This document shows, piece by piece, positions 13,901 to 24,298 of a DNA stretch of 64,000 nucleotides. The stretch spans positions 186,001 to 250,000 of the forward strand of contig JBEWZL010000270.1 of NCBI GenBank assembly GCA_045837725.1. Reading direction: 5' to 3'. Under the pieces are notes generated by a model that was not told the DNA's origin, did no database searches, and worked only from the letters and a program-made list of their open reading frames with translations. This DNA is from Vermamoeba vermiformis. Taxonomy: Eukaryota > Tubulinea > Echinamoebida. How positions within the stretch are numbered: position 1 is the first letter of the stretch; each line of letters begins with the position of its first letter. A program made the translations under genes and the position numbers.

Positions 13901-14892
13901 ATAATGAACGCCAAAGTGATTCCAAGTAATCTGCGGGGTCGATTGATCCGACACAATTCTGGTGAGATCGTGTTTAGTAGCTGGATAATACTCGTTGTGC
14001 ATGCGTCGACTGGAAGCTTAAATCGCCAATTAGCAGGTGTCTCTTCGTCTCTTGGAACTTCATTAGCTATTTCTTCGTCACCTCCGTCCCTTGGAGCGTC
14101 ATCCGCTATTCCTTCCTCATCTTCGTCGCTTGGGACGTCTTCAGGCATTTCTTCGTCTTCTTCGTCTTCTTCGTCATTTTGCAGATTTGACTGCTCGTTA
14201 TCTTCTTCCTCTGAGCTTTCAGATTGATATTTGCCTCCTCTTCCGTGCATGTAGTCATCTTCTTCTTGATTCCGACGCAAATGTTCCTCCACTGCGCTGA
14301 CCATGTTACCAATCGCGTGTCTGGCGAAATTGTAAATCTAAGCCCATTATGATAAACAGATAATACCTTAATTTAAAATAGCGCGTCCAATCCATGTATT
14401 TTTTGTCTCCATCTATTGCAGAAAAAGTAAATTAAAATCTGAAAGATCCAAATCCACGATCGTCGTACCTGAAAAGGTTGGAAGCAAATACTCCGCTGAA
14501 TCATATTCAACAGTGCCTTGAATATTTATAACTCGAAGAGGAATGATGCCAGAGCCGAAGGAAGAGATCGCCAATGACCGCCAAAAGCTTTGATATTTTG
14601 TAGCAGCATTAAAGCGGCGACAAACCTGGCATAATCGCCCTAAAAATAGTATTATTTGCTATAATGCATAATCCACGGCGATCGAAGATGGAGGACTTTT
14701 TTGCGGATTTATTTCGATTTATTGAGCTTTTTTTCGTAAGATCGACTTACCAAGGTTGGAATAACCAGCCAAGACGATGATATTTTGAATAATCTCAAAG
14801 CTAAAATTGTCAAACAAATTTTCTGAGCGGTCCATTTTGTGTTTTTTTGTCGATTGTGGATTTGGTTCGCTCTCAGCCTTTCTTTTAAGCAT
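10752..14892 (-). CDS. F-box-like helical-repeat protein, copy A
   Basis: Best-preserved member of the array, 14 exons, roughly 1,080-1,100 residues. Approximate exons: 14892-14751 (leader and F-box start NFSFEIIQNIIV), 14645-14470 (CRRFNAATKYQSFWRS), 14410-14369, 14321-13790 (acidic spacer then RRLLGITLAFIIEIL), 13739-13355, 13311-13170, 13118-12950, 12893-12690, 12630-12505, 12445-11912 (GSGYGG and KYTQYHPEIVQFNP), 11857-11519, 11470-11354, 11303-11092 (KYSPRKMYQAC), 11043-10752. The body is alpha-helical with HEAT-like texture. The N-terminal motif suggests SCF association; the long body would then be a substrate-binding or scaffold region. I recognise no known family for it. The acidic block is built from repeated (D/E)-rich units such as DEEDEEDEE. 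Confidence 0.8.
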
Positions 14893-15027
14893 TATCGTTA
14901 AGCGCTGACTCGTTTAATTTTATAAACCTTGTAAAGGCTAGTGGATTGCTTCGTTGATTTTCAAAAAAAAGAAAAACCGATCAGGGACTGTCTCTGTGCT
15001 CGCTCATTTATTCCCTCGTAAAGATCA

Positions 15028-18000
15028 TTACGCGCTATTTTCATCTTCGCCATCTACTTTGGGTCGCAATGTTGGAGGAGCCAACTTCGCCAAAGCAGGC
15101 TTGGGTTGTGCAGGCAAAGGTCGGCTTTGCTTCACAGGGCTTGGCTTGGGTGCAGGAGCAGGACTATTAGCGCCACTATTTTGTGCGCTATCCATTTTCG
15201 TAAAGATATTATTCTTTACGTTGTTCTTGGATGCGAAACTGATCGCGGTTCCGTTGGGACTGGATGCTTGCTCAGTACTTGTTTTAGTCTTGTCCACTTC
15301 CAAGCTGCCCTTAGGACTAGCACTAAGCTTAGCATTGGCACCGCTAGTAGTCACTCCTGCGCTTGGTGCCGAAGTCGATTTTTCCATTGAAGTGCTCGGG
15401 GTTTGAGTCGTGGATGCGCCAGTAGAATTGGACGCAAATTCATTTGATACAGCTGGCGAGACTTTAGTCGGCGACTTGCTCTTGGGACGAACAGGTTTTT
15501 GAGGCAAAGGCTCGATGGTGATTGTCGGGACATCCAAAGATGAGCCCACTGACGCGGATTGTTTAGGTCCGTCTTCTATTGATGAAATATCAAGAGTTAA
15601 TAACTTAGCCATATAAAAATACACCGAGTAGTACCTTTGTTAGACTTGGAAGATTTTTTCTTCTTGGAATCGTTAAGTCCCTTGGCGTCACTCAACGACT
15701 TCTTCAACGAATCGCTGCTCGATTTGACTTTTTCTTTTTTGTCTTTTTTCTCTTTCTCCTTCTCTTTTTCTTTCTCCTTGCCGATGTTTTTCTTCGACAA
15801 CCGCTTCGAGCTGCGCTTCTCCTTGGCTTCTTTATCTTTCTTGCCACGCGGCGACAAATGCGCAAGTTCAGCTGGGATTTTTTGCTTGTCTTGTTCGCTG
15901 GCTTGATTAACGTTCACGATTGAAATAGTGCTGCTTCGTTGCTTAGTCACCTGATCACTCGGTGAGCTGGCAGGAAGATTTGAAGCTGTCTTGCGATGCG
16001 ATCGATCCTTCTTCTTCGAATCAACGACAGTAAGTTCAGGAACCTTCACTTCTTGTGACACATTTGGCGAAGTCTGGACAGGTGGCGTTGGCGACTTTTC
16101 TTCGACTGGTTTGGCAGGCAAGGGCTTGTTGTGGTGATGGTGTTGCTCGAGCTTGGCTTCTTCTTTCGGTGCTGTTTTCTCTTCGACAACTGGCTTGGCA
16201 GGCAAGGGCTTGTTGTGATGATGATGAACCGGCTGGGCTTCTTCCTTGGGTGCTTCTTGCTCGACTTTGAGCTCTTCCTTGGCAACCTCTTTCTTCTCCT
16301 CAACAGCAGCAGGAGCAGTAGGAACGTTGTGTTCGTGAGGGTGAGTAGTATTTGCTTCGACGTGCTCCTTAGTTGCAACGACCTCGGGAGATTTCTCGGG
16401 TGAAGATAGTTGAGGAGCGTGAATTACATTCTTAAACGGATCCTCTGAAGTGCTGAGTTAGACTCGAAGACTTTCATACATCGCTACTACTTACCGTTAA
16501 CTTCAGTAGCATCGTTTTGCGCTCTCAGAGGAATCAAATCTCCAAAGAATTGATATGCCACGACTGATACGGGATAGATAATCTCGTTCTTGTTGAACGA
16601 AGGCACGCGTCGACCACCAAGTCTGCACCATAAAGCGTTAGTTACACGTGCGCCTTTCTGCCCAAATACTTGTATATAAGCTTACCTCAACGCGTTTAAT
16701 ATAAATTTAGTTGAAATGAGCTCTTGTTGAACGAGCGGACCGATTCGCGATGCGGACAAATCGAGTCTTGACATCAACGCAGCAACTTCCTCGGGGATGT
16801 CGTCGTATTCGATCTATTATGATGAAATTATTTTATCTCTATACTTAAGATTAGATTTAAAATGTTCAATGGTATGTCGTCTTACTGTCGCTTTTCCTTT
16901 TTTAATGTCCCAGATCCAGTCGATCATGTTGTTCTTTGCTATTTCCTCTAACGGCTCCCTATGTCAATCGTTATTATATGCCAATGCAAGAGTTAGTAAC
17001 ACGAGCTTACTTCAATGGGCACCACCAAATGTCAGTGCCGTAAAATGCATGCAATCTCTCGTGCATGCGGAATAAGTTTACGCCACAAATAGGTTTATCC
17101 TTGATACAAAAAATTAGTAGGAGAATATGCAATATTTTAAATCTTACGTCAAATGCGTCCAAGAAATTTTCAATGTTTCGAGACACTTCAAGTATGTACA
17201 GTTTCTTCTTTTGTGTGTATTTGTTAGGCAATTCAACGACCATTCCAACGCGCGAATACTTTGAACCTGACAAGCTCTTCACAATAGAATGCGTTGTGCC
17301 TATTAAGGCCGTATTAGTATGATCCATCAATGCTCGAAAATGCGAGTCACACAAGGGTCATACCAATGCCGCTGTACACGATTAAATCTCCTGTTTTGAA
17401 TTTGTCTTTGAACTCTTGATAGTGGAAAGTGCTTTCTTGTGTAAAATGAAGGCGAGGAGGCGTTTCCTGAGTACGTGTCAAAAATGTCATCGTGTCAAAA
17501 AGTGAAAGAATGCGAAACGTACTGGAACGGTCGAGTAATAAAATCGCAAGTGTACATTGCCGACAATCGCGTTAGGGTCCTAAATAAGGCATAATTAATA
17601 AAGTACTCATTTCAAAAACCAGAACCAGTAGATTTTCCAAAATAGTAAAAAAACGAAAAATCGGCATACTTTCCGATCAAGAATTCTTTTAAATATAGAA
17701 ATATACGTACCACAGCTTTCTTTCCTGGTTTTATTTTCAAATCGAACCATGAATCGAGAATATGCTCGTGAGGAAACGTCGTTGGCAAACCGACATTGCA
17801 TTCGCCAATCATTTTATCCGAACCGAGCGTGCTGTGTGACCATACTTCGAGCTTTAATTCTGCCTTATCGTCTACAATTTCGCTACAGATCGGAGTTAAT
17901 AAATAGTGAAATTGAAATTGCACGTGCGGACAACATCCAACAAATTTTAATTAAATTGAATTTAAAAGAGTTAAAGTATTAATTATAGTCATATTATTGA

Positions 18001-18524
18001 ACGAAGCTAATTATAAAAATATTTTGTATTCTTTGAGCGTATCTTCTCATTGTCGTACGAAAATTTGGAGGGCGAAAAGTCAAACAAATAAATGCGATTT
18101 CTATGAATGACGAAATTGGGGTACCAAATAGCCTACTTACAAGAAGAACAATTCCTTCCAGCACGGATCTACTTCGTTCTTTTGAAACGAAGTTTTGAAT
18201 TTTTGTTTATCGTAGCTTAACTTGACAAATGGGCTTCCAGCACCTAAATTTTCATTAATTACCGTTCAATATAATATAATTAATATATTTACCTTTTTTC
18301 AAACGCACTAGACCGACTCCCTCCATCACTAAAATACTAAATTAATTTCGGTTCAATGTGCCGATAATTAATTGGCAGATCAGGTGGTTAATATGGTAAG
18401 AGTACTATTGAATATTACTATCAAGCATACCATAAACAATAAGCTTCTTGGGGCTGCGATCCCAAACTTCTTCAAGTGTCTTGGGAACTTGCCCTTCGTG
18501 TGTTTTAATTGGCGGAGATGCCAT
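15028..18524 (-). CDS. C2-domain protein with permuted papain-like (YiiX/NlpC-P60-like) domain and basic tail
   Basis: ATG at 18524 (MASPPIKTHEG). About a dozen exons. An N-terminal C2 domain is read from AGSPFVKLSY and DPCWKELFFL through LKLEVWSHSTLGSDKMIGEC and WFDLKI, the usual C2 pattern for binding phospholipid. Next comes GDLIVYSG and a His-bearing THSIVKSLSGSKYSRVGMVV, typical of circularly permuted papain-like (YiiX/LRAT/NlpC-P60) folds. Where such proteins have CS(E)x(L/V) near the end of the fold, this one reads LISTKFILNAL, so the catalytic Cys seems to be Ser. The C-terminal third is low complexity: two HHHHNKPLPAKP units with PxxP-type SH3 ligands, then Lys/Glu and Ser-rich blocks. 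Probably a membrane-associated signalling or scaffold protein; enzymatic activity is doubtful. Its promoter lies in direct repeat 1. Confidence 0.75.
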
Positions 18525-18864
18525 ATGACAATCAAATAAATAATACTATGTACAAATAAATAAGTTTGTGTTGTTAATCAATGATTCAGATTTTTATGGC
18601 AGCGAGGAAGCAAGCCAAGATTTTTTGACACGCAACACAACAATTTAAAGAGATTTCGCTTATAAAAGTGTTGAAACAAGAACAAGATTACCAGAACAAT
18701 ATTTCAAGAGCGTAATTGTGCGAATTATACTCAGATCCCGGATCGTATCCGGTTGCAGAACGACCTTTCGTGTTACCCACAGAAGGTTCAAAGGTACTTT
18801 ACGTCCAGTTAAACAGTCAAATACTCATATTATTTTTTCGGTTAGCAATTCAAGTGTTCGCGAA
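18507..18864. repeat. Direct repeat 1: duplicated promoter plus start codon region
   Basis: About 360 bases strongly matching 23798-24166 in the same orientation, with only scattered substitutions and small indels. Shared blocks include CATATGACAATCAAATAAAT, TTTTTTGACACGCAACACAA and CAGAACGACCTTTCGTGTTA. The left edge runs into the first codons of the C2 gene (start codon 18522-18524), so the repeat carries that gene's promoter and 5' UTR; TATAAAAG occurs at 18661. Confidence 0.85.
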
Positions 18865-19260
18865 CAAAAAATTAATAAATCGAATCCATCCAACAGCACA
18901 ACCACAACGAACTTGAGTATCGATTCAAAATCATGCTCAATTGATTTACTGGCATACCGAGTACCGATTGCACGATGAGTAAATGTTATGAAGGCACATG
19001 GACACTGTGTAGAGGTTGGATGGCACGCGTGTAAAATTTTCAATTTTGATCCTCAACCAACGCCTGCTATTTTACTATAACAAGCCTCGTATGTAAAATG
19101 TAAGTTGAACTTTACTACGTTGTATTAATCGTTTCAGAAATTACATATGTAATATTATTTTACCGTTTTTTCAATTTATTTTGCTGGTCCGAAAGATTCT
19201 TCAGTGTAATGCAGCGCTAATTAATAATGATATTTTATTTAGCTCACATTTCAATGGTCC
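18865..19260. other. Intergenic, nothing recognised
   Basis: AT-rich stretch between direct repeat 1 and the small membrane-protein gene. No open frame with plausible coding content, no RNA gene, and no repeat to the rest of the window noticed. Confidence 0.5.
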
Positions 19261-19831
19261 TTAATCGAGATCCGATAAATCAAACTGTAAGCGCAACGGG
19301 ATCGCGGCTGGCTCTGGTGACTCTTTTACAAAGCGAAGGATGTGGCACACGTTAGCGGCTATTTCAATCAATTCGCGAGTACTCTTTTTAGCCTTGGGCG
19401 ATACACCATTAGCGCACTTAAATCTGGCCTCAATGCTCGCAAGTTCAATGGCAATGTCAGAGCCGCCATTCAAACGAGGGATGCGCAAGTCGAAATGAAG
19501 TTTGTGCTTCTCTTTGTGGTCATTACCGACGCAAATATACGGAGTATCAAGGTCATCACAGTAAGCGGCCTAGAAAATAACTGATTAATCATGATGCGTT
19601 CAAGAGGCAAATCTGTCCATACTTTTTTAAAATCACAAACGGACAAAGCCGCAGAGGAATTTTTAAATATAACTCGAAATATTTACTATGGTTTCATGCT
19701 TTAATAGCGTAAATTAATGGATTTCCTACCTCAGGAGCCTTGCATCCATATTCGCTGAAAACAATCTTTCGGGGACGTCTGACGGCACTAACGATGAGCC
19801 AAACACCAACTCCAGCGAATCCTGTGGCCAT
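19261..19831 (-). CDS. Small single-span membrane protein, unknown
   Basis: Two clear exons, 19831-19730 and 19569-19261, joined in phase 0 (CKAPE|AAYCDD). The first encodes a hydrophobic segment (GFAGVGVWLIVSAV) followed by RRPRK, a stop-transfer-like basic patch; the second is soluble with paired cysteines (YCDDLD, YICVGN, FKCANG) and ends LQFDLSDLD. I use the first in-frame ATG (19831), but the hydrophobic frame stays open upstream (YYLLTGLILFITF), so an earlier exon is likely and the N terminus is uncertain. No family recognised. It lies between the two direct repeats, in the same unit as the Crinkler-like gene. Confidence 0.5.
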
Positions 19832-20068
19832 AAACGTAATGAATAGGATTAGGCCAGTAAGAAGGTAATAGCTTTTAGTCTCGTTGCAGATTCAATCAGA
19901 CTACAACTCCGCCTTTTGCTTTACCAAAAATTTGCCTTTGAGGGCCACGAATCTGGCGTCCTTCAATAGGCTAACTCTATTTATTTAAAATACTCCTCTA
20001 TGTAAGTAAAAATTCAAAAAATCATTAACTGTGCTCAGACCAAATTAGGAAATTCTCCACGTACTTTA

Positions 20069-23000
20069 CTAGTGAATCTTCAATTTCTTTTTGGTTCTCT
20101 TCTTCTCTTTGTCTTCACCATACTCAACTTGTTCGTGTTTTCTTTTCTGAGATTGGCGCTTGGGCCCTTCAGTTTGGATTTTATTACTGTGCTTCTTCTT
20201 GACTGATTTTTCTTCCAGGGCATCATCCATTTCTTTTTCATGCATTCTACGCATAGTATGTGCATGAGTTGTTTCCACTTCATCATCATTACTCTCTTCA
20301 TTGATGCAATTTTCTTCTCTGACACTATCTTTTTCCTTCTTAATGACTTCATCAACCTTTTTCATATCTGTGTTGAGAATTAAAAATAGCTCCCCTAGCC
20401 AACCTTTGCCATTTGTCTCAATAAGATTCTCTTGGTACATTTTTAATTGATTTTGCACTTCTGGGCTTTTAGCTTGGGCAAGCCATGTGCCTGGTGGTAG
20501 GTTAGGTGACATCAAGACATAGAAGTGTCCCTCCCTCTGCATCAAGCCACTTACGCCTTGAGAATTCAACTCCTTTGCAATACTGGATGGTCCAATCTGA
20601 TAACAATTGTCATTCAAGCTTCTTGTTTTATTAAAACTTACTTTTGAATTATTGGCCTTCATATTGCGACATTGAACAAGCAAGAATACAGTTGATTCAA
20701 GGAGTGCATCTTTCAGCTGTGTTGCCAATTCCTGTTGGTCATTTGTCTTATTCATTTCATCTAATTGTTGCATTTGTTCTTTAATATTCATGATTTTCTG
20801 CATTGCTTCTGTTCCTTGCACAACAGGAACCATCACATCTGCAAAGTGTGAGTTCTGCACATTAATAACAATACATTGCTCCTGTTTTAGGGTCTCAGAT
20901 ATTTGAGAATTCCTCATCAAATCATTCACTTTAATTTGTTGTGTTGCACAACCAACCCCAGAGAAGCAGACCTGTGAATTTTTAATGAATAGTGAAATTA
21001 ACCACAGTATGACAGTACATACGTAGTGATTGTCCTTTGGCCAGCTTGGAACAATATCTTGCAGCTTAACAAACTCTCCTGCTTGAGCTTGCATCCTATA
21101 ACGTGCCCAAAGAGAAGTTGCACAAGCTTGCTCAAGATAATCTCCTTGAGCTTGTAGCCCATCTGTCCTAGTAGACCCAACAATATCACCAATGACTGGC
21201 GTGAAGGTTTTAATTAACTTGGTTGAACTTTCAGGGGGTGTCAAACTCTTCAAGGATTTTCCCTGCATTTGAATTGTGAGAACAATTAATCATAGAATGA
21301 TAGATAACATCTGATAAAGGATATTTCATGCATACCAGCATCTCTGAAAAGTATAAAAAAGGCATGGTGTAGCATCGAGATATCTTTGCATTGAATTCAG
21401 ATTCGTTAAATTTGATTGGTAATATTGCTCCTTGTTCTTCTAATTGTGAATAGGTGACTTCAACATTACTGTTGACGAATGATTACTAATATTATTTAAA
21501 TTCATTTGATGTTTGCAACTTACTCTGCAATCTTGGCAGTTGCAACTCGTTCTAAGCCAAGACAACATTCAATTGTTAAATTCTCCCACACATCTTCAGG
21601 CACTCGATAACTGGCTGCAGATCTTCTCTGGAAGTACTTCTGTGTTTTTATGTTGAATTCTCTCAGAATACTTTTTTCATCTTCTGCTGAGAAATTTTTG
21701 TTCTTTATGATATGCAACAGTTTAGTATTGAGAAGTCGGTGCAAGATTTGAACTGCACGAGGGATTCCAAGGCAGCGTTGCCAAAGTGAGTGGATAATTT
21801 TTTTGCCAGCCTTTGATGGTTCTACTCTGGTCAGTTTTGATCCTTCTGTCAAATATATATTTTGTATCACTGTGTCACAGTAGTCATACTTCAGCAGTGG
21901 ATTTAATGGCAGAGTTAAGTCAACCCTAAGCACTGTGGCATCTTCCAAGAGACTAGCTTCACGTGTTGCCAAACCAGTCATGAAAACAAAAAAGCGAATA
22001 TCCAACTTATCAACAATTTGCAACTTAGGAGCAGCGTCATAAAACAGCTTGATGACTTCAAATGCAAGTGTGCGAGAGCCTGCTGGAACAAGTAATACCT
22101 GAATAGAAAAAATCAATCAGAAATTGTTTGGAGATTGTTTGACAACTTACTTGTGACTCATCAATATTGATCAACAATAACAGAGAGTTTTCATCTTCTT
22201 GTTTGGGATGTTCTTGAAGTACTAACTTGACAAACAATGAAAGCAATGAGATAAGCTCTCTGTTATTTGATCCTGGCAGTAGAAGTTGATTCGCCTCCAA
22301 GAACTTCCTGTCTTCATCTCTGTCGACTTCCAATGGAGTAATAGTGACCGGTTTACCATCGATAGTGACTTTCCTGCCTGCAAATCGAATGCTGATTGCT
22401 GATTCAACAACTTTTCGACATAAAACATCTACAGCTTGACAGATGATTGCATTGTCGTTGTTGTTCGTGATTTGTATCATATTCTTTGGTTCGGATGCTG
22501 ATATTATCAACGACCTTTTGAGCGTATTCTTAAGCACGCGTAAGAACTCTACATGGTCTTTATCAAAAGCTGGATCATATGGTGATTTTGTGAACTTGTT
22601 GTATAACTCCTCAAATGAGTATGGACATTCTTTCTGTGCTAATTCAACCTTCTTTGGATTTGTATCTGCTGCAGCGACTGGTGTTCTGTCTACCAAGAAT
22701 GAGTACAAAACATTCTTGTCGTGAAACGCTCTGATCGCCCATTCGAGCAACAGGCGTGTTTTTCCGTAGCCTGCAGTTGTTCCAAGAAACGCTGCCAGAG
22801 GTTTTGCTTCTTCGTTACCACTTCGTTCAATTTGCATGTAGTTCAAAAAACAGTCGTGCAACAACTTCAATACTGCTCGTTGACGGTTTAAAAATGGCGG
22901 GTGCTCCATATTCATCCATGCGGTTGGTAGATCGATTCCGCGAGGCAGCGGGAAAGTAAGTTGGTCGGGGATATAAGGGTGCGTCACGTTTGCTCTTCGT

Positions 23001-23395
23001 TGTTGTAGCAATTTCTTTTTCAGTTGTTCTTTCAATACTTCTCCCGAAATTTTACCATCGTCCACGGCCTCCAAAACACGAGAAATTGTAATTTCAGATT
23101 GGTTGGTGACCGCTCTTGTTGCCAAAAAGGCTTGTACAAATTTCTCTCGCAATCGGTGGACACATATCGGGGTTACCTCCGGGAGTACGGTTTGCATCCC
23201 GGCAAGAAGGATGAAGTTATGCCATTGAGAATCGAACCAATCCCCAAGACGGAAGACCTGGCATATTCGATCCGCGTCCTCGTCATCACATCCTATAACG
23301 TGACGAATCCAATTTTTATATTCTGTCGCTGTCCAGTCTTTATTCGGCAAATTCTGATTCGCCAGATTTTGTACGGCTGACGAATTATAATCCAT
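20069..23395 (-). CDS. Crinkler/RHS-like NTPase with nuclear-targeting tail
   Basis: Four main exons (23395-22151, 22098-about 21526, about 21475-21340, about 21264-20069) plus a probable 51-base intron near 20975-21025. The product is about 1,020 residues. The N terminus (WTATEYKNWIRHVIG, then RLGDWFDSQW) looks SAM-like. The NTPase core has a Walker A (GTTAGYGKTRLL) and a Walker B (LLLLINIDESQ), the arrangement found in Crinkler/RHS-type proteins of oomycetes, fungi and other protists. The C-terminal part has GDYLEQACATSLW, FADVMVPV and FLLVQCRNMK, which could be a divergent PD-(D/E)xK nuclease fold (inference). The last 60 residues are highly basic (KRQSQKRKHEQ, KKRTKKKLKIH), a strong nuclear localisation signal. 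Few introns and different codon texture from its neighbours suggest a separate history. Family assignment is by motif only. Confidence 0.7.
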
Positions 23396-23675
23396 CTAAA
23401 AATTAAAATATTATTGCCCTTCTTTATATTTATTAATTTTTAAATTATAATTATACGTAAAGTATTATAACACTAAGAACTTACAGCTTAAAAATACCAG
23501 TCCGAAACACCGAGATACGTTTTTGGAGGGACCTAAAATCTCTTCTATCAACTGAAAATTCCTTTAAAAATATATAAGCATAAGCTACTAAATAGAGTAA
23601 GCTGTGCTAATGTGGTACTGCGGATCTAGTAAAAAAAAAAAGCAAAAATCTGCTAATTTTAAAAAAGCTGATTTA

Positions 23676-23810
23676 TTACGCGTGCGTTTGCCGATATTTG
23701 TTCAACAATTTCGCCTTCAAAAGTACCAACAGGAATCTGTCACTCATAAAGTGTGCCTTGTTCACGATAATCGTTTTGTCCGATCTGATCTTAGCATAAT
23801 TGGCGAGCAT
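23676..23810 (-). CDS. Possible first exon or orphan short ORF below repeat 2
   Basis: A 44-codon frame beginning MLANYAKIRSDK at an ATG (23810) that occupies the same place in repeat 2 as the C2 gene's start codon does in repeat 1. It ends near a usable donor (CGC|GTAATA), so it may be an upstream exon of the Crinkler-like gene, a remnant of a duplicated first exon, or chance. Nothing in the peptide is recognisable. Confidence 0.25.
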   Translation of the reverse strand: MLANYAKIRSDKTIIVNKAHFMSDRFLLVLLKAKLLNKYRQTHA

Positions 23811-24166
23811 ATGACAATCAAATAAATAATACTATGTACAAATAAATAAGTTTGTGTTGTTAATCAATGATTCAGATTTTTGTGGCAGCGTGGAAGCAAG
23901 CCAAGATTTTTTGACACGCAACACAACAATTTACAGAGATTTCGCTTGTAAAAGTGTTGAAGCAAGAACAAGATTACTATTGTACTAGTACAATATTTCA
24001 ACAGCGTAATTGTGCGAATTAGTTAACCAAAGATCCGGATCGTATCCGTTGCAGAACGACCTTTCGTGTTACCTACAGGAGGTTCAAAGATACCTTAGAA
24101 CCTACTTTATGTCCAGCCAACACTCATATTATTTTTCGGTTAGCAATTCAAGCGTTTGCGGTGAAT
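23798..24166. repeat. Direct repeat 2: second copy of the promoter-like repeat
   Basis: Partner of 18507-18864, same orientation. It keeps the core blocks but has TGTAAAAG where repeat 1 has TATAAAAG, and a small insertion near 23977 and 24095. It lies between the minus-strand Crinkler-like gene and the plus-strand phosphatase gene, so it could serve either. Confidence 0.85.
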
Positions 24167-24298
24167 TCTCCCTGTCTTGGTTGCTCGTGCGATTTTGTGT
24201 TTCATTATTTGAATGATCCGAACAAGAAGAGCAACTGATAGTCATTAATTTATCTATCAATAGTTGCTAATTCTTATAATTAACTCAATTGGAATAAA

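Noticed and set aside
15597-16403. Open frames on both strands over the Lys/His-rich tail of the C2 gene
   Set aside because: Low-complexity AAG/AAA and CAC repeats keep other frames open; splice phases and protein texture favour a single minus-strand frame.
18507-24166. The direct repeats as LTRs of a retroelement
   Set aside because: No gag, pol or other capsid/reverse-transcriptase coding lies between them, and repeat 1 merges into the start of a host gene; a duplicated promoter explains it better.
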